From assembly GCA_020633495.1 (NCBI GenBank), contig JACKDR010000021.1:1-64000 (forward strand): a DNA stretch of 64,000 bases, written 5' to 3'. Source of the DNA: Kofleriaceae bacterium. GTDB taxonomy: Bacteria; Myxococcota_A; Polyangia; Haliangiales; Haliangiaceae. The stretch's first letter is position 1; every line of letters begins with the position of its first letter. The notes under the pieces are model-generated. The model worked only from the letters and a program-made list of their open reading frames with translations. It had not been told where the DNA came from and did not search any database. Positions 34,089 through 42,474 of the stretch are shown one piece after another. Position numbers and translations under genes: made by a program.

Positions 34089-34955
34089 ATGGCCCGCACC
34101 CTCCGGCTGCTGACGACGCTGGCGGTGACCGGCGGCGTGCTCGGCTGCGCCGGCGATCCGGCGCCGCTGCCGATCCCGCCGGAGTGCAACGGCGACGTCG
34201 CGCTGTGCGATCGTCGCTACGACGAGGTCGCGTACCCGACGACGCACAACGCGATGTCCAACGGCGAGGACGGCTGGATCTACCCCAACCAGAACCGCGA
34301 CCTCGCCCACCAGCTCGAGGACGGCGTCCGCGGCCTGATGCTCGACACCCACGCCTGGGACGGCGGCATCTACCTGTGCCACGCCTTCTGCGAGGCCGGC
34401 AACCTGCCGCTGGCCGACGGCCTGGCGATCATCCGCGCGTTCCTCGACGACCACCGCGGCGAGGTCGTGACGATCATCTTCGAGAGCTACGTCACCGCCG
34501 ACGACACCGCGGCCGCGTTCGAGGCCAGCGGCGCGGCGCGCTACGTCCACGCCCAGACGCCGGGGACGCCGTGGCCGACGCTGCGCGAGCTGATCGACGC
34601 CGACGAGCGGCTGATCGTCTTCACCGACGACGACGGCGGCGGCGCCTACCCCTGGTACATGGACGTGTGGGCGCACGCGTGGGAGACGCCGTTCGCGGCG
34701 CGCACCACCGACGACTTCACCTGCGACCCGGGCCGCGGCACCGCCGGCAACCCGCTGTTCATCTTCAACCACTTCCTCACCCGCACGTTCGGCGTGCCCG
34801 ACGAGGCCGCGACCACCAACGCCGATCCGTTCCTGCTCGATCGCGCGCGCGCGTGCATGGCGGCGTCCGGCGCGCTCCCCAACTTCGTCACCGTCGACTA
34901 CTACGACGTCGGCGATCTGTTCGAGGCGGTCGCCGCGCTGAACCAGGCACCGTGA
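34089..34955 (+). CDS. Phosphatidylinositol-specific phospholipase C-like lipoprotein
   Basis: This 288-residue secreted protein has a lipobox (VLGC) and a PLC-like phosphodiesterase TIM barrel. YPTTHNAMSN carries the first catalytic His, RGLMLDTHAWDGGIYLCHAF the conserved Asp and second His, and EVVTIIFESYV a barrel strand. Family members cleave phosphoinositides or related lipids by acid-base His catalysis without or with Ca2+. Six or more Cys suggest disulfides. A host or prey membrane target is plausible for a predatory organism, but that is inference. Confidence 0.8.
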   Translation: MARTLRLLTTLAVTGGVLGCAGDPAPLPIPPECNGDVALCDRRYDEVAYPTTHNAMSNGEDGWIYPNQNRDLAHQLEDGVRGLMLDTHAWDGGIYLCHAFCEAGNLPLADGLAIIRAFLDDHRGEVVTIIFESYVTADDTAAAFEASGAARYVHAQTPGTPWPTLRELIDADERLIVFTDDDGGGAYPWYMDVWAHAWETPFAARTTDDFTCDPGRGTAGNPLFIFNHFLTRTFGVPDEAATTNADPFLLDRARACMAASGALPNFVTVDYYDVGDLFEAVAALNQAP

Positions 34956-35069
34956 ACGGGTCAGACCGATTCGCGGAACTCCAATCGACGACGACGTGCC
35001 GGCCCGTACAGCTTCGATCGTCGACGTGTGGCGCAGATCGCGCGATCGGCGGAACGTGGCAGGCGATAC

Positions 35070-35099
35070 GTGAGTCGGTGTCAATTCGAGTTGACTCAC
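35070..35099. promoter_or_regulatory. Nested inverted repeat and possible promoter before large lipoprotein
   Basis: GTGAGTC (35070-35076) and GACTCAC (35093-35099) form an outer dyad, and GTCAA (35080-35084) and TTGAC (35091-35095) an inner one with TTCGAG between. TTGACT (35091) also serves as a -35 element with a 17-bp spacer to GAAAAG (35114). An operator overlapping the promoter of the 912-residue lipoprotein is likely. The rest of 34956-35127 shows no gene. Confidence 0.4.
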
Positions 35100-35127
35100 A
35101 GGTCATGGCAAGGGAAAAGCCCGACCC

Positions 35128-37866
35128 ATGCGAAGCCTCCCCATCATCGCGCTTTCCCTCGCAAGCGCCGCGGCCGCAGCGACCATGCTGCCCGCCTGCG
35201 GCGACAACAACGGCCTTGAATGCGGTTCGGGCACCGTCGAAGAAGGCGGCCAGTGCGTCGCCGACGTCAACTGCGGTCCCGGCACCGTCGCCTCCGGCGG
35301 CGAGTGCGTCCCCGACGGCTCGGTGATCTGCGACCAGGGCACCGTCTTCGATGCGGCGACCAGCACCTGCGTCGTCGACCCGTCGGCGTGCGCCGCCGGC
35401 ACGGTCTACGTCGACGGCGCCTGCGTCCCCGAGGACGACACGCTGCCCGGCATGGCCGACTACACCGAGGGCGCCGAGCCCAACGATCCGGGCGACCCCA
35501 ACGTCGCCGGCGCGTTCGACGTGCCCGCGGTCGGCAGCAGCACCACGTTCTACGGCTGCGTCACGCCGCGCGTCGACCTCGACGGCGACGGCAACCTCGA
35601 CGCCGACTACGACACCTGGATCGTCACCGCCAGCGGCCCGACCGTCATCGACGTCACCGCCGACGGCATCGACGGCCTGGCGGCCGGCTTCGTCATGATC
35701 AGCGCCGACGCCGGCCACTCGCCGACCCTCGACAACTGGCAGCGCTTCGGCGTCAACCTGACCGGCGACACCTCGCACCGCCAGGTCTACCTGCCCGCCG
35801 CCGGCAGCTACGCGCTGCTGATGACCGACAGCCGGTCGCTGTTCCTCGACGCCGCGGGCGGCCCGGACGCCTGCTACTTCGTCACCCTCGCGGCGGTGCC
35901 GACCCCGGCCGCGACCTCCCTGGTGCTGCCCGTCACCACCGGCCAGGACGCCAACGACGTCCACGTCTACAAGTACGACGCGACCACCGCGGGCAGCATC
36001 CTCGACGTCTCCGAGTACACCACCAGCTCGACGCTGAGCCCGGGCTTCATCGTCCTGCGCGACGACGCGCTCTACGGCTCGGCGGCCTCGGGCGGCCCGT
36101 ACTGGACGATCGGCAACCTGGCGCCGACCGGCGACACCGTCCAGATCGTCGTCGACAACGAGTACAACTACGGCCTCACGCCGCAGCACTTCGAGCTCGA
36201 CGCCTACGACATCGGCGCCCAGGCGCTGCCCACCGACGGCAGCGACGTCACCGTCACCGAGCAGAACGGTGACACCGGCATCGGCTACGTCGACCTCAAC
36301 TACCTGTACTTCGACGTCGGCGGCGCGGGCGAGCTGGTCCAGTTCGACGTCACCGCGTCGGTCCCGGTCAACATGGTGATCGTCCGCCAGGACATCTTCA
36401 CCCCCGACGGCTACTTCGACGTCGTCGCCAACATCGACGCCTTCGGCAACGCCGGCGTCTCGGCCTTCACCGGCCAGTTCATCAAGTTCCTCGAGCCGGG
36501 CCGCTACTACCTGGCGACCCAGGATCCGGCGGGCACCTCGGGCGACACGTTCACGCTGACCTCGACGCTGACCGTGGTCACGCCGACCGCGCTGACCTAC
36601 GGCACCGCGCTGGGCGCCACCGCGCTGCCGGCCGGCGGCTCGGGCTTCCACACGATCGACTTCACCGACCCGGTGTGGATCGAGCTGGCGGCCACCGGCA
36701 CCGACTGGGGCGGCAACGTCCGCGTCCAGGCCTACGACCTCACCGGCTACGGCTGGCTCGATCACGACTACCCGGCCGTGCTGACCAGCACCCAGCCCGC
36801 CACCGGCGCGGCGCCGGTCGGCCGCATCATGATCGGCGACAGCCGCGACTTCCTGATCCGGGTCTCGGCCACCGGCACCGTGGGCGCCGCGCCGACGTAC
36901 GATCTGACCATCGGCGATCGCGCGTTCGTCGATCTCGGCACCATCGAGCCGGGCACGCCGATCACGCGCACCGGCGAGGCCCTCGCCGCCTCCAGCAACG
37001 GCGCCACCTCGCAGGGCGTGACCCGCTACCTGGTCCGCGGCACCGCCGGCAACTCGCTGACCGCGGTGGTGACCCCCGCCGCCGATGCCGACCCGATCCT
37101 CCGGCGCCGCAACGCCGACGAGTCGGTCGCGGTGAGCGTCGACGAAGGCTTCGACGGCGATCCGGAGACCCTGGCCACGACCTTCGCCGCCGCGCCGACC
37201 GACTGGGTCGCGTTCACGGTCGGCAACTTCAACAGCTCCGACTCGACGTTCGACCTCGAGATGACGTCGCGGGCGCCGCGGCCCTACGTCATCACCGCCG
37301 GCACGCTGGCGTTCACCGACGTCTGCGCCGACGCCAACGCGGTCGAGATCTTCGCCGGCGACGACGACTACCTCGCGCCCGCCGCGACCCTGCCGGCGGC
37401 GTTCGCCGGGTTCGAGCTGTTCGGCGAGCCGGTCGGCGCCACGCCCTACCGGATCTCGAGCAACGGCTGGCTGGCGTTCAACCCCGGCACCGCGTCGGGC
37501 TACTCGAACCTGCCGATCCCGACCGCGGGCGTGCCCGACGGCCTGATCGCCCCGTTCTGGGACGACCTCGTCGCGGTCGACGGCTGCCGGCTCGACGGCG
37601 CCGACACCGTGACGTTCCAGTGGACCGGCAACCTCTACAACCAGGACGCCGAGACCGTCGAGATGCAGGTCGTGCTGCACAGCGACGGCGTCATCGACTT
37701 CATCTACGGCGCCAACCAGGTCGCCAACGGTGACGAGGCGTCGAGCTTCGGCAACCCGGGCGCCGCGATCGGCGCCGAGAACATGGCGGGCTCGTTCGGC
37801 CACCAGATCGGCAACAACGCGCCGGTCATCATGGCGTCGACCTCGCAGACGCTGACCCCGATGTGA
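35128..37866 (+). CDS. Large surface lipoprotein with Cys-repeat stalk
   Basis: This 912-residue lipoprotein has a signal ending MLPAC, then four short repeats of the form C-x-x-GTV-x-x-GGxCV (residues about 30-105) that resemble small disulfide knots. Several beta-sandwich modules of about 130 residues follow, like pre-peptidase C-terminal domains (each with YLPAAGSYALLMTD- or EPGRYYLATQD-type phrases). A final module, GFELFGEPVGATPYRISSNG with GLIAPFWDDL, resembles nidogen-like or PCAT-type extracellular domains. No catalytic centre is seen, so adhesion or cell-surface structure is likely. Three strong GC hairpins follow the stop. Confidence 0.65.
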   Translation: MRSLPIIALSLASAAAAATMLPACGDNNGLECGSGTVEEGGQCVADVNCGPGTVASGGECVPDGSVICDQGTVFDAATSTCVVDPSACAAGTVYVDGACVPEDDTLPGMADYTEGAEPNDPGDPNVAGAFDVPAVGSSTTFYGCVTPRVDLDGDGNLDADYDTWIVTASGPTVIDVTADGIDGLAAGFVMISADAGHSPTLDNWQRFGVNLTGDTSHRQVYLPAAGSYALLMTDSRSLFLDAAGGPDACYFVTLAAVPTPAATSLVLPVTTGQDANDVHVYKYDATTAGSILDVSEYTTSSTLSPGFIVLRDDALYGSAASGGPYWTIGNLAPTGDTVQIVVDNEYNYGLTPQHFELDAYDIGAQALPTDGSDVTVTEQNGDTGIGYVDLNYLYFDVGGAGELVQFDVTASVPVNMVIVRQDIFTPDGYFDVVANIDAFGNAGVSAFTGQFIKFLEPGRYYLATQDPAGTSGDTFTLTSTLTVVTPTALTYGTALGATALPAGGSGFHTIDFTDPVWIELAATGTDWGGNVRVQAYDLTGYGWLDHDYPAVLTSTQPATGAAPVGRIMIGDSRDFLIRVSATGTVGAAPTYDLTIGDRAFVDLGTIEPGTPITRTGEALAASSNGATSQGVTRYLVRGTAGNSLTAVVTPAADADPILRRRNADESVAVSVDEGFDGDPETLATTFAAAPTDWVAFTVGNFNSSDSTFDLEMTSRAPRPYVITAGTLAFTDVCADANAVEIFAGDDDYLAPAATLPAAFAGFELFGEPVGATPYRISSNGWLAFNPGTASGYSNLPIPTAGVPDGLIAPFWDDLVAVDGCRLDGADTVTFQWTGNLYNQDAETVEMQVVLHSDGVIDFIYGANQVANGDEASSFGNPGAAIGAENMAGSFGHQIGNNAPVIMASTSQTLTPM

Positions 37867-37906
37867 GCCCGCGGCCGGCGCCGCGCCGGCCGCCCGTTCG
37901 TCCCCG

Positions 37907-37935
37907 CGCCGGGGCGGCCTCGCGCCGCCCCGGCG
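37907..37935 (+). terminator. Strong hairpin downstream of large lipoprotein
   Basis: CGCCGGGGCGGC and GCCGCCCCGGCG are perfect 12-bp arms around a 5-nt loop, followed by TCGTGCTTT. Two more perfect hairpins flank it: a 10-bp stem at 37871-37893 and the 16-bp palindrome AGCCGGCGCGCCGGCT at 37948-37963. Together they insulate the lipoprotein gene from the ThrRS leader. Confidence 0.65.
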
Positions 37936-38014
37936 TCGTGCTTTCGGAGCCGGCGCGCCGGCTTGCACGACGGGGCTTGCGCGCCGCCCCGCGGCTCGCT
38001 AGCGTGACCTCATC

Positions 38015-38086
38015 GTGTCGCGCGCGCTGACCACCACGACCACCACGACCGCCACCGGCGGGTCGATGGTCGTGCGCGCGCGCTGA
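38015..38086 (+). CDS. Threonine-rich leader peptide (thrL-like) upstream of ThrRS-like gene
   Basis: GTG at 38015 opens a 23-codon frame ending TGA at 38084. Residues 6-12 are seven consecutive Thr codons (38030-38050), followed by Ala and another Thr, so eight of nine codons are Thr. This is the hallmark of an attenuation leader such as E. coli thrL. It lies 100 bp upstream of a threonyl-tRNA synthetase-like gene, a fitting target. No SD is seen; a weak promoter (TTGCGC, 17 bp, TAGCGT at 38000) would make the mRNA almost leaderless at this GTG. Ribosome stalling on the Thr run when charged tRNA-Thr is scarce would change the downstream RNA fold. Confidence 0.65.
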   Translation: MSRALTTTTTTTATGGSMVVRAR

Positions 38087-38140
38087 ACCCGCTCCCCACG
38101 AACCCCGACGCCCGCCGCACCGGCCGGGGCGTCGTGGTGG
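38031..38140 (+). promoter_or_regulatory. Candidate threonine attenuator with alternative RNA hairpins
   Basis: The Thr-codon run contains CCACCACGAC (38031-38040), exactly complementary to GTCGTGGTGG (38131-38140). The run can alternatively pair as CACGACC (38035-38041 or 38044-38050) with GGTCGTG (38068-38074). The 38131 segment overlaps the right arm of a third hairpin, CGACGCCC (38106-38113) with GGGCGTCG (38127-38134). Mutually exclusive pairings between the stalling codons and a downstream stem are what ribosome-mediated attenuation needs. No T tract follows, so control may act on translation or through Rho. Confidence 0.5.
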
Positions 38141-38186
38141 CGTCGCTCCGTCCGTGCCTCGACCCCGACGCACCCAGGAGACGCCC

Positions 38187-39431
38187 ATGCCCGCACCCGA
38201 CCCTGCCCTCGCCGCGCCGGCGCCCGCCGCGCCCGCCGCGCTCGACCCCGACGACCACCGCGCCGTCGCCGCGCGCCTCGACCTGCTGCACTTCCAGGAC
38301 GAGGCGCCCGGCATGGTGTTCTGGCACCCGCGCGGCCTCACCCTGTACCGCGCCCTCGAGGATGCCGCGCGCCGCCAGCTCGCGCGCGGCGGCTACCGCG
38401 AGGTCCGCACCCCGCAGCTCTTGCGGGTGCCGGTGTGGCAGCAGAGCGGCCACTGGGATCACTTCCAGGCCCACATGTTCGGCTGCGGCGCCGGCGGCAC
38501 CGCCGCCGCGCTCAAGCCGGTGAGCTGCCCGGGCCACATCCAGCTGGTGCGCCGCGCCGCGCCGTCGTGGCGCGACCTGCCGCTGCGCCTCGCCGAGATG
38601 GGGCTGTGCCACCGCGACGAGCCCGGCGGCACGCTGCACGGGCTGATGCGGCTGCGCCAGTTCACCCAGGACGACGGCCACGTCTTCTGCGCCGACGACC
38701 AGGTCGCCGACGAGGTCGCGCGGTTCTGCCGCGACCTGCCCGGCTTCTACCGCGGCTTCGGCTTCGCCGACGTCTCGGTGGCGCTGTCGACCCGGCCCGA
38801 CGATCGCGCCGGCGACGACGCCTGGTGGGATCGCGCCGAGCGCGAGCTCGAGGCCGTCGTGCGCGACCTCGGCGTGCCGTACGTGATCCAGCCCGGCGCC
38901 GGCGCGTTCTACGGCCCCAAGCTCGAGTTCGTGCTGCACGACCGCCGCGGCCGGGCCTGGCAGTGCGGCACGATCCAGCTCGACCTGGTGCTGCCGCGCC
39001 GCTTCGACCTCCGCTACGTCGACGCCGGCGGCGCGCGCCGCCACGTCGTCATGCTGCACCGCGCCCTGTACGGCTCGATCGAGCGCTTCCTCGGCGTGCT
39101 GCTCGAGCACCACGGCGCGGCGCTGCCGGCGTGGCTGGCGCCCGAGCAGGTCGCGGTGGTCCCGGTGGCGCCGGCCCACGGCGCGGCCGCCGCCGCGGTG
39201 GCCGAGGCGCTCGCGGCGGCCGGCGTGCGCGGCCGCGTCGACGGCGGCGACGCGACCGTGGCCCGCCGGATCGCGCGCGCCCACCACGACGGCGTCCCGG
39301 TGGTCGCGGTGATCGGCGCGCGCGAGGCCGCCGCCGGCACCGTCGCGCTGCGCGATCGCGACGGCCGGCGCGTCGTCGCGATCGCCGCCGCGGTGGCCGA
39401 GGTCGCGGCGCGGTGCGCGCCGCCGGCGTAG
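38187..39431 (+). CDS. Compact threonyl-tRNA synthetase-like protein without TGS/editing domains
   Basis: This 414-residue protein is a class II aminoacyl-tRNA synthetase core plus anticodon-binding domain. Zinc ligands expected for Thr recognition are present: Cys114 (VSCPGH), His165 (DDGHVFC) and His291 (MLHRALYG). Motif 2 is CHRDEPGGTLHGLMR and motif 3 lies in HRALYGSIERF. QCGTIQLD is also typical of ThrRS. The usual 640-residue enzyme has N-terminal TGS and editing domains; here only a short Pro/Ala tail precedes the core, so mischarged Ser-tRNA-Thr would not be cleared in cis. ATG at 38187 has an AGGAG site. It could be a stress or resistance paralogue controlled by the upstream Thr leader. 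Confidence 0.88.
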   Translation: MPAPDPALAAPAPAAPAALDPDDHRAVAARLDLLHFQDEAPGMVFWHPRGLTLYRALEDAARRQLARGGYREVRTPQLLRVPVWQQSGHWDHFQAHMFGCGAGGTAAALKPVSCPGHIQLVRRAAPSWRDLPLRLAEMGLCHRDEPGGTLHGLMRLRQFTQDDGHVFCADDQVADEVARFCRDLPGFYRGFGFADVSVALSTRPDDRAGDDAWWDRAERELEAVVRDLGVPYVIQPGAGAFYGPKLEFVLHDRRGRAWQCGTIQLDLVLPRRFDLRYVDAGGARRHVVMLHRALYGSIERFLGVLLEHHGAALPAWLAPEQVAVVPVAPAHGAAAAAVAEALAAAGVRGRVDGGDATVARRIARAHHDGVPVVAVIGAREAAAGTVALRDRDGRRVVAIAAAVAEVAARCAPPA

Positions 39432-39443
39432 CCTGGATCCGCT

Positions 39444-39896
39444 CAGCCGTCGCAGCCCGAGGTCACCGCGGCGCACCGCCCGTCGACGCAGGCGGCGCGC
39501 GCGGTGCACCCGGCGGCGCCGGCTCGCAGCCGGGATCCGCGTCGCAGTCCCACTCCTCGATCGAGCACCGCTGCTCGGTCTCGATCAGCAGGGCGTCGGC
39601 CTCGGCCCGGGTCACCGCCTCGTACGGTGGCCGTCGCAGTCGCCGCAGCAGCTCTCCGACGGCCGCAGCTCGCAGTCGGCGTCGACCGCGCAGGCCACGG
39701 TCTCGAGCGGCGGCCCGGGTGGATCCGCGGCGGCGGGTCCGTCGTGGGCCGCGCCTCGGGCCCCGGCCGGCGCGGCCGGCGACGCGGCCGGCGGCGCGGC
39801 CGGCGACGCGGCCGGCGACGACGAGCGCGGACAGGCGGCGAGCGCGGCGCTGGCGAGCGCGAGCGCGACGGACGTGGCGAGCGGGTGGCGGGCCAT
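39444..39896 (-). pseudogene. Frameshifted Cys-rich lipoprotein
   Basis: The first part (ATG 39896; lipobox LAAC; Ala/Pro linker; CAVDADCELRPSESCCGDCDG) is open to a TGA at 39612. The coding signal continues in another frame with RYEAVTRAEADALLIETEQR and WDCDADPGCEPAPPG. It then continues in a third frame with CTARAACVDGRCAAV to a TGA at 39444. Joined, these make a typical small Cys-rich myxobacterial lipoprotein of about 150 residues. Two frame breaks (about 39621-39640 and 39507-39525) are needed, so the gene is inactivated or the sequence contains two indel errors. Confidence 0.65.
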
Positions 39897-39950
39897 GCCC
39901 TCAGCCTGCCACGGCGACGCCGCGCCCGGGCGACGCCGTGGCGGCGGCGG

Positions 39951-41447
39951 CTACAGCCGGGCCGCCACCGCGTCGGCGATGGTCTCGAGGGTCTTGATCC
40001 GCGCGTGGCGCTTGCAGTTGCCCTCGACCAGCGTCCACGGCGCCAGCTCGGTCGACGTCCGCTCGACCATCTCGTTGATCGCGGCGGCGTACGCCGGCCA
40101 CTTGTCGCGGTTACGCCAGTCCTCGTCGGTGATCTTGAACCGCTTGAACGGCGTCGCGGCGCGCTCCTCGAACCGACGCAGCTGCTCGTCCTGGGTGATG
40201 TGCAGCCAGAGCTTGACGATCACCGTGCCGCGCCGCGCCAGCTGCTCCTCGAAGTCGTTGATCTCGGTGTAGGCCCGCGCCCAGTCGGCCGGGCTGCAGA
40301 AGCCCTCGACCCGCTCGACCAGGACTCGCCCGTACCAGGATCGGTCGAAGATCGTGATCCGGCCGGCCCGCGGCAGGTGGCGCCAGAACCGCCACAGGTA
40401 CGGGTAGCGTCGCTCCTCCGCCGTCGGCGCCGCGATCGGGACGATCGTGTACATGCGCGCGTCGAGGGCGCCGGTGACGCGCCGGATGTTGCCGCCCTTG
40501 CCGGCGGCGTCGACGCCCTCGTAGACGATCACCGTCGACACGCCGTCGCGCTTGGCCTCGCGGCACAGCAGGTTGAGCCGGCCCTGGCAGGCCTCGAGGC
40601 GACGCGCGTAGGCGTCGTCGTCGAGGGTCCGGGTCATGTCGAGGCTCGACAGGATCGTCCGCGCCTCGCCCGGCGCCGGCGCCGCGCCCGGCGGTGCCGC
40701 CGCCGTGCCGGCCTCGATCCGCGCCGCCGGCGCGACCCGCGCCGCCAGGTGGGCGCGCAGCCGGTCGCGCAGCTCGCGCGCCACGGTCAGGATCTGGTAG
40801 CGGCGATCGGTGGCCTCGACGATCGTCCACGGCGCCTCGGCGGTCGAGGTCCGGCGCAGCGCGTGCGACGAGATCCGCGCGAACCGGTCGTAGATCGCGA
40901 AGTGGTCCCAGTCGGTGGGCGTCACCCGCCAGCGGGTCCGCTTGTCCTTCTCGAGCGCGCGCAGCCGCTTGCGCTGGCGCGCCTTCGACAGGTGCATCCA
41001 GAACTTCAGCAGCAGCACGCCCTCGGCGGCGAGCAGGCGCTCGAAGCGGACGACCTCGCCGAGCTGGCGATCCAGCTCGGCGTCCTTGATCTGCTTGTAG
41101 GCGCGCTCGACGATCGGCGCCGAGTGCCAGCCGCCGAAGAAGATGCCGATCTTGCCGCGCGGCGGCAGCGCCCGCCAGAACCGCCAGTACGTCGGCCGCT
41201 CGCGCTCCTCCTCGGTCATCGCGCCCAGCGCGAAGGTCTCGACGTGGCGCGGATCGAGCCACGCCAGCAGCGTGTTGACGGTCTCGCCCTTGCCGGCGCC
41301 GTCGACGCCGCCGATCACGATGATGACGGGGAAGTCGGCGCGCCGCAGCTCGAGCTGCAGCTCGAGCAGCTCCTCGCGTAGCGTCACCGCCTCGCGGTCG
41401 TAGTCCTCCTTGGCGACGGAGCGCCCGATCTCGGCGGCCTCGAACAT
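39951..41447 (-). CDS. pap: Two-domain polyphosphate kinase 2 (polyphosphate:AMP phosphotransferase)
   Basis: This 498-residue protein is a tandem of two PPK2 domains, the architecture of class II PPK2 enzymes that phosphorylate AMP to ADP using polyphosphate. The N-terminal domain has GGVDGAGKGETVN and FGGWHSAPI. The C-terminal domain has YEGVDAAGKGGNIR, FDRSWYGRVLVERVEGFC and KLWLHI, and is the canonical active one; in the N-terminal copy the DRSWY motif is FGGWH and so probably non-catalytic, as in known members. It allows nucleotide recharging from stored polyphosphate. ATG at 41447 begins exactly at the domain; longer upstream frames are not protein-like. Confidence 0.88.
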   Translation of the reverse strand: MFEAAEIGRSVAKEDYDREAVTLREELLELQLELRRADFPVIIVIGGVDGAGKGETVNTLLAWLDPRHVETFALGAMTEEERERPTYWRFWRALPPRGKIGIFFGGWHSAPIVERAYKQIKDAELDRQLGEVVRFERLLAAEGVLLLKFWMHLSKARQRKRLRALEKDKRTRWRVTPTDWDHFAIYDRFARISSHALRRTSTAEAPWTIVEATDRRYQILTVARELRDRLRAHLAARVAPAARIEAGTAAAPPGAAPAPGEARTILSSLDMTRTLDDDAYARRLEACQGRLNLLCREAKRDGVSTVIVYEGVDAAGKGGNIRRVTGALDARMYTIVPIAAPTAEERRYPYLWRFWRHLPRAGRITIFDRSWYGRVLVERVEGFCSPADWARAYTEINDFEEQLARRGTVIVKLWLHITQDEQLRRFEERAATPFKRFKITDEDWRNRDKWPAYAAAINEMVERTSTELAPWTLVEGNCKRHARIKTLETIADAVAARL

Positions 41448-41499
41448 CCGCCGATGATGCCTCGCCGCGGCGCCGGCGGCGCGGGTATGATCGTCGCAG

Positions 41500-42372
41500 A
41501 TGCACCGACGTCGCCCAGGCTCGGGGACCGCGGCGTGGTCGCGGCCGTCGCGCGCCGCGCTGGCGCTGGCGCTCGCGCTGGCGGTCGCCGGCGCCGCCCC
41601 CGGCTGCGGCGGCGGCGCCACCCCCGCGCCGCCCGCTGTGCACAACCTGGAGGAGCCCGTGGCCACCGACGAGCTGACCATCGCGCAGCGCTGGGCGGGC
41701 GCGATCCACACCGACGCCGACGCGCCGGGCCTGGAGGTGCACGCGATCCGCGACGCCGACGCCTACCGCGCGTTCGTGGCGCGCCTGCCGGAGCGACGGA
41801 TCCAGATGAAGCAGCCGGCGCCGCCGAGCCGCGATCCGCTGCGCGCCGGGCCGGCGATCGACTTCACCCGCGACATGCTGATCGTGGCGGTCCGCGCCGA
41901 GACCCTGCAGCCGGCGGAGATCGCCCGGGTCACGCGCGACGGCGACCGCCTGGTCGTCGACGTCGTCGTCGCGCCGCAGCCGCCCGCGGCCCGCCCCGAC
42001 GGCGTCGGCGCCTACGCGGCGGTCCGGGTGCCGCACGCCGGCGGCGCGGTCGCGGTCGCGACCCCGCGCCTGATCACCGACGCGGCCGACCTCGCCGACG
42101 CGGTCGGCGCGCTGGTGACGGTGCGTGGCCCGCTGAGCCGGACCCGCATGCCGACGATCCTGGGCGTCGACGTCGACGGCGATGGCGGCGACGCCGCGCC
42201 CGAGCAGGAGGCCGAGGCCTCGGGCTGGCTCGAGGTCGAGGTCGTGACCCAGGCCGAGATCGACGCGCGGATCGCCCAGAGCGGGCAATACGCGCACCGC
42301 GGCCCCGGCACCTTCTACCGGCTGCGCGCCGCGACCGGCGCCGGTCTCGCCGAGGCCCGGCGCACCTGGTGA
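41500..42372 (+). CDS. Hypothetical lipoprotein with PrcB-like domain
   Basis: This 290-residue lipoprotein (lipobox AAPGC) is of uncertain function. Residues about 60-155 include IDFTRDMLIVAVRAETLQP and DRLVVDVVVAPQPP, reminiscent of the beta-barrel domain found at the C-terminus of PrcB-type protease-complex proteins. The C-terminal part (residues 190 onward) has an acidic loop and GWLEVEVVTQAEIDARI. Divergent from pap with 52 bp between starts. Confidence 0.6.
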   Translation: MHRRRPGSGTAAWSRPSRAALALALALAVAGAAPGCGGGATPAPPAVHNLEEPVATDELTIAQRWAGAIHTDADAPGLEVHAIRDADAYRAFVARLPERRIQMKQPAPPSRDPLRAGPAIDFTRDMLIVAVRAETLQPAEIARVTRDGDRLVVDVVVAPQPPAARPDGVGAYAAVRVPHAGGAVAVATPRLITDAADLADAVGALVTVRGPLSRTRMPTILGVDVDGDGGDAAPEQEAEASGWLEVEVVTQAEIDARIAQSGQYAHRGPGTFYRLRAATGAGLAEARRTW

Positions 42373-42474
42373 GCGCGCGCGCCGCGATCGGCACGGCCTG
42401 ACCGCGGGAGCGCCGCCCGCGTTGCGACGCGACGGTGGCCGTGCGATCCTGGCGGTTCAAACGGGGGTCTCCAC

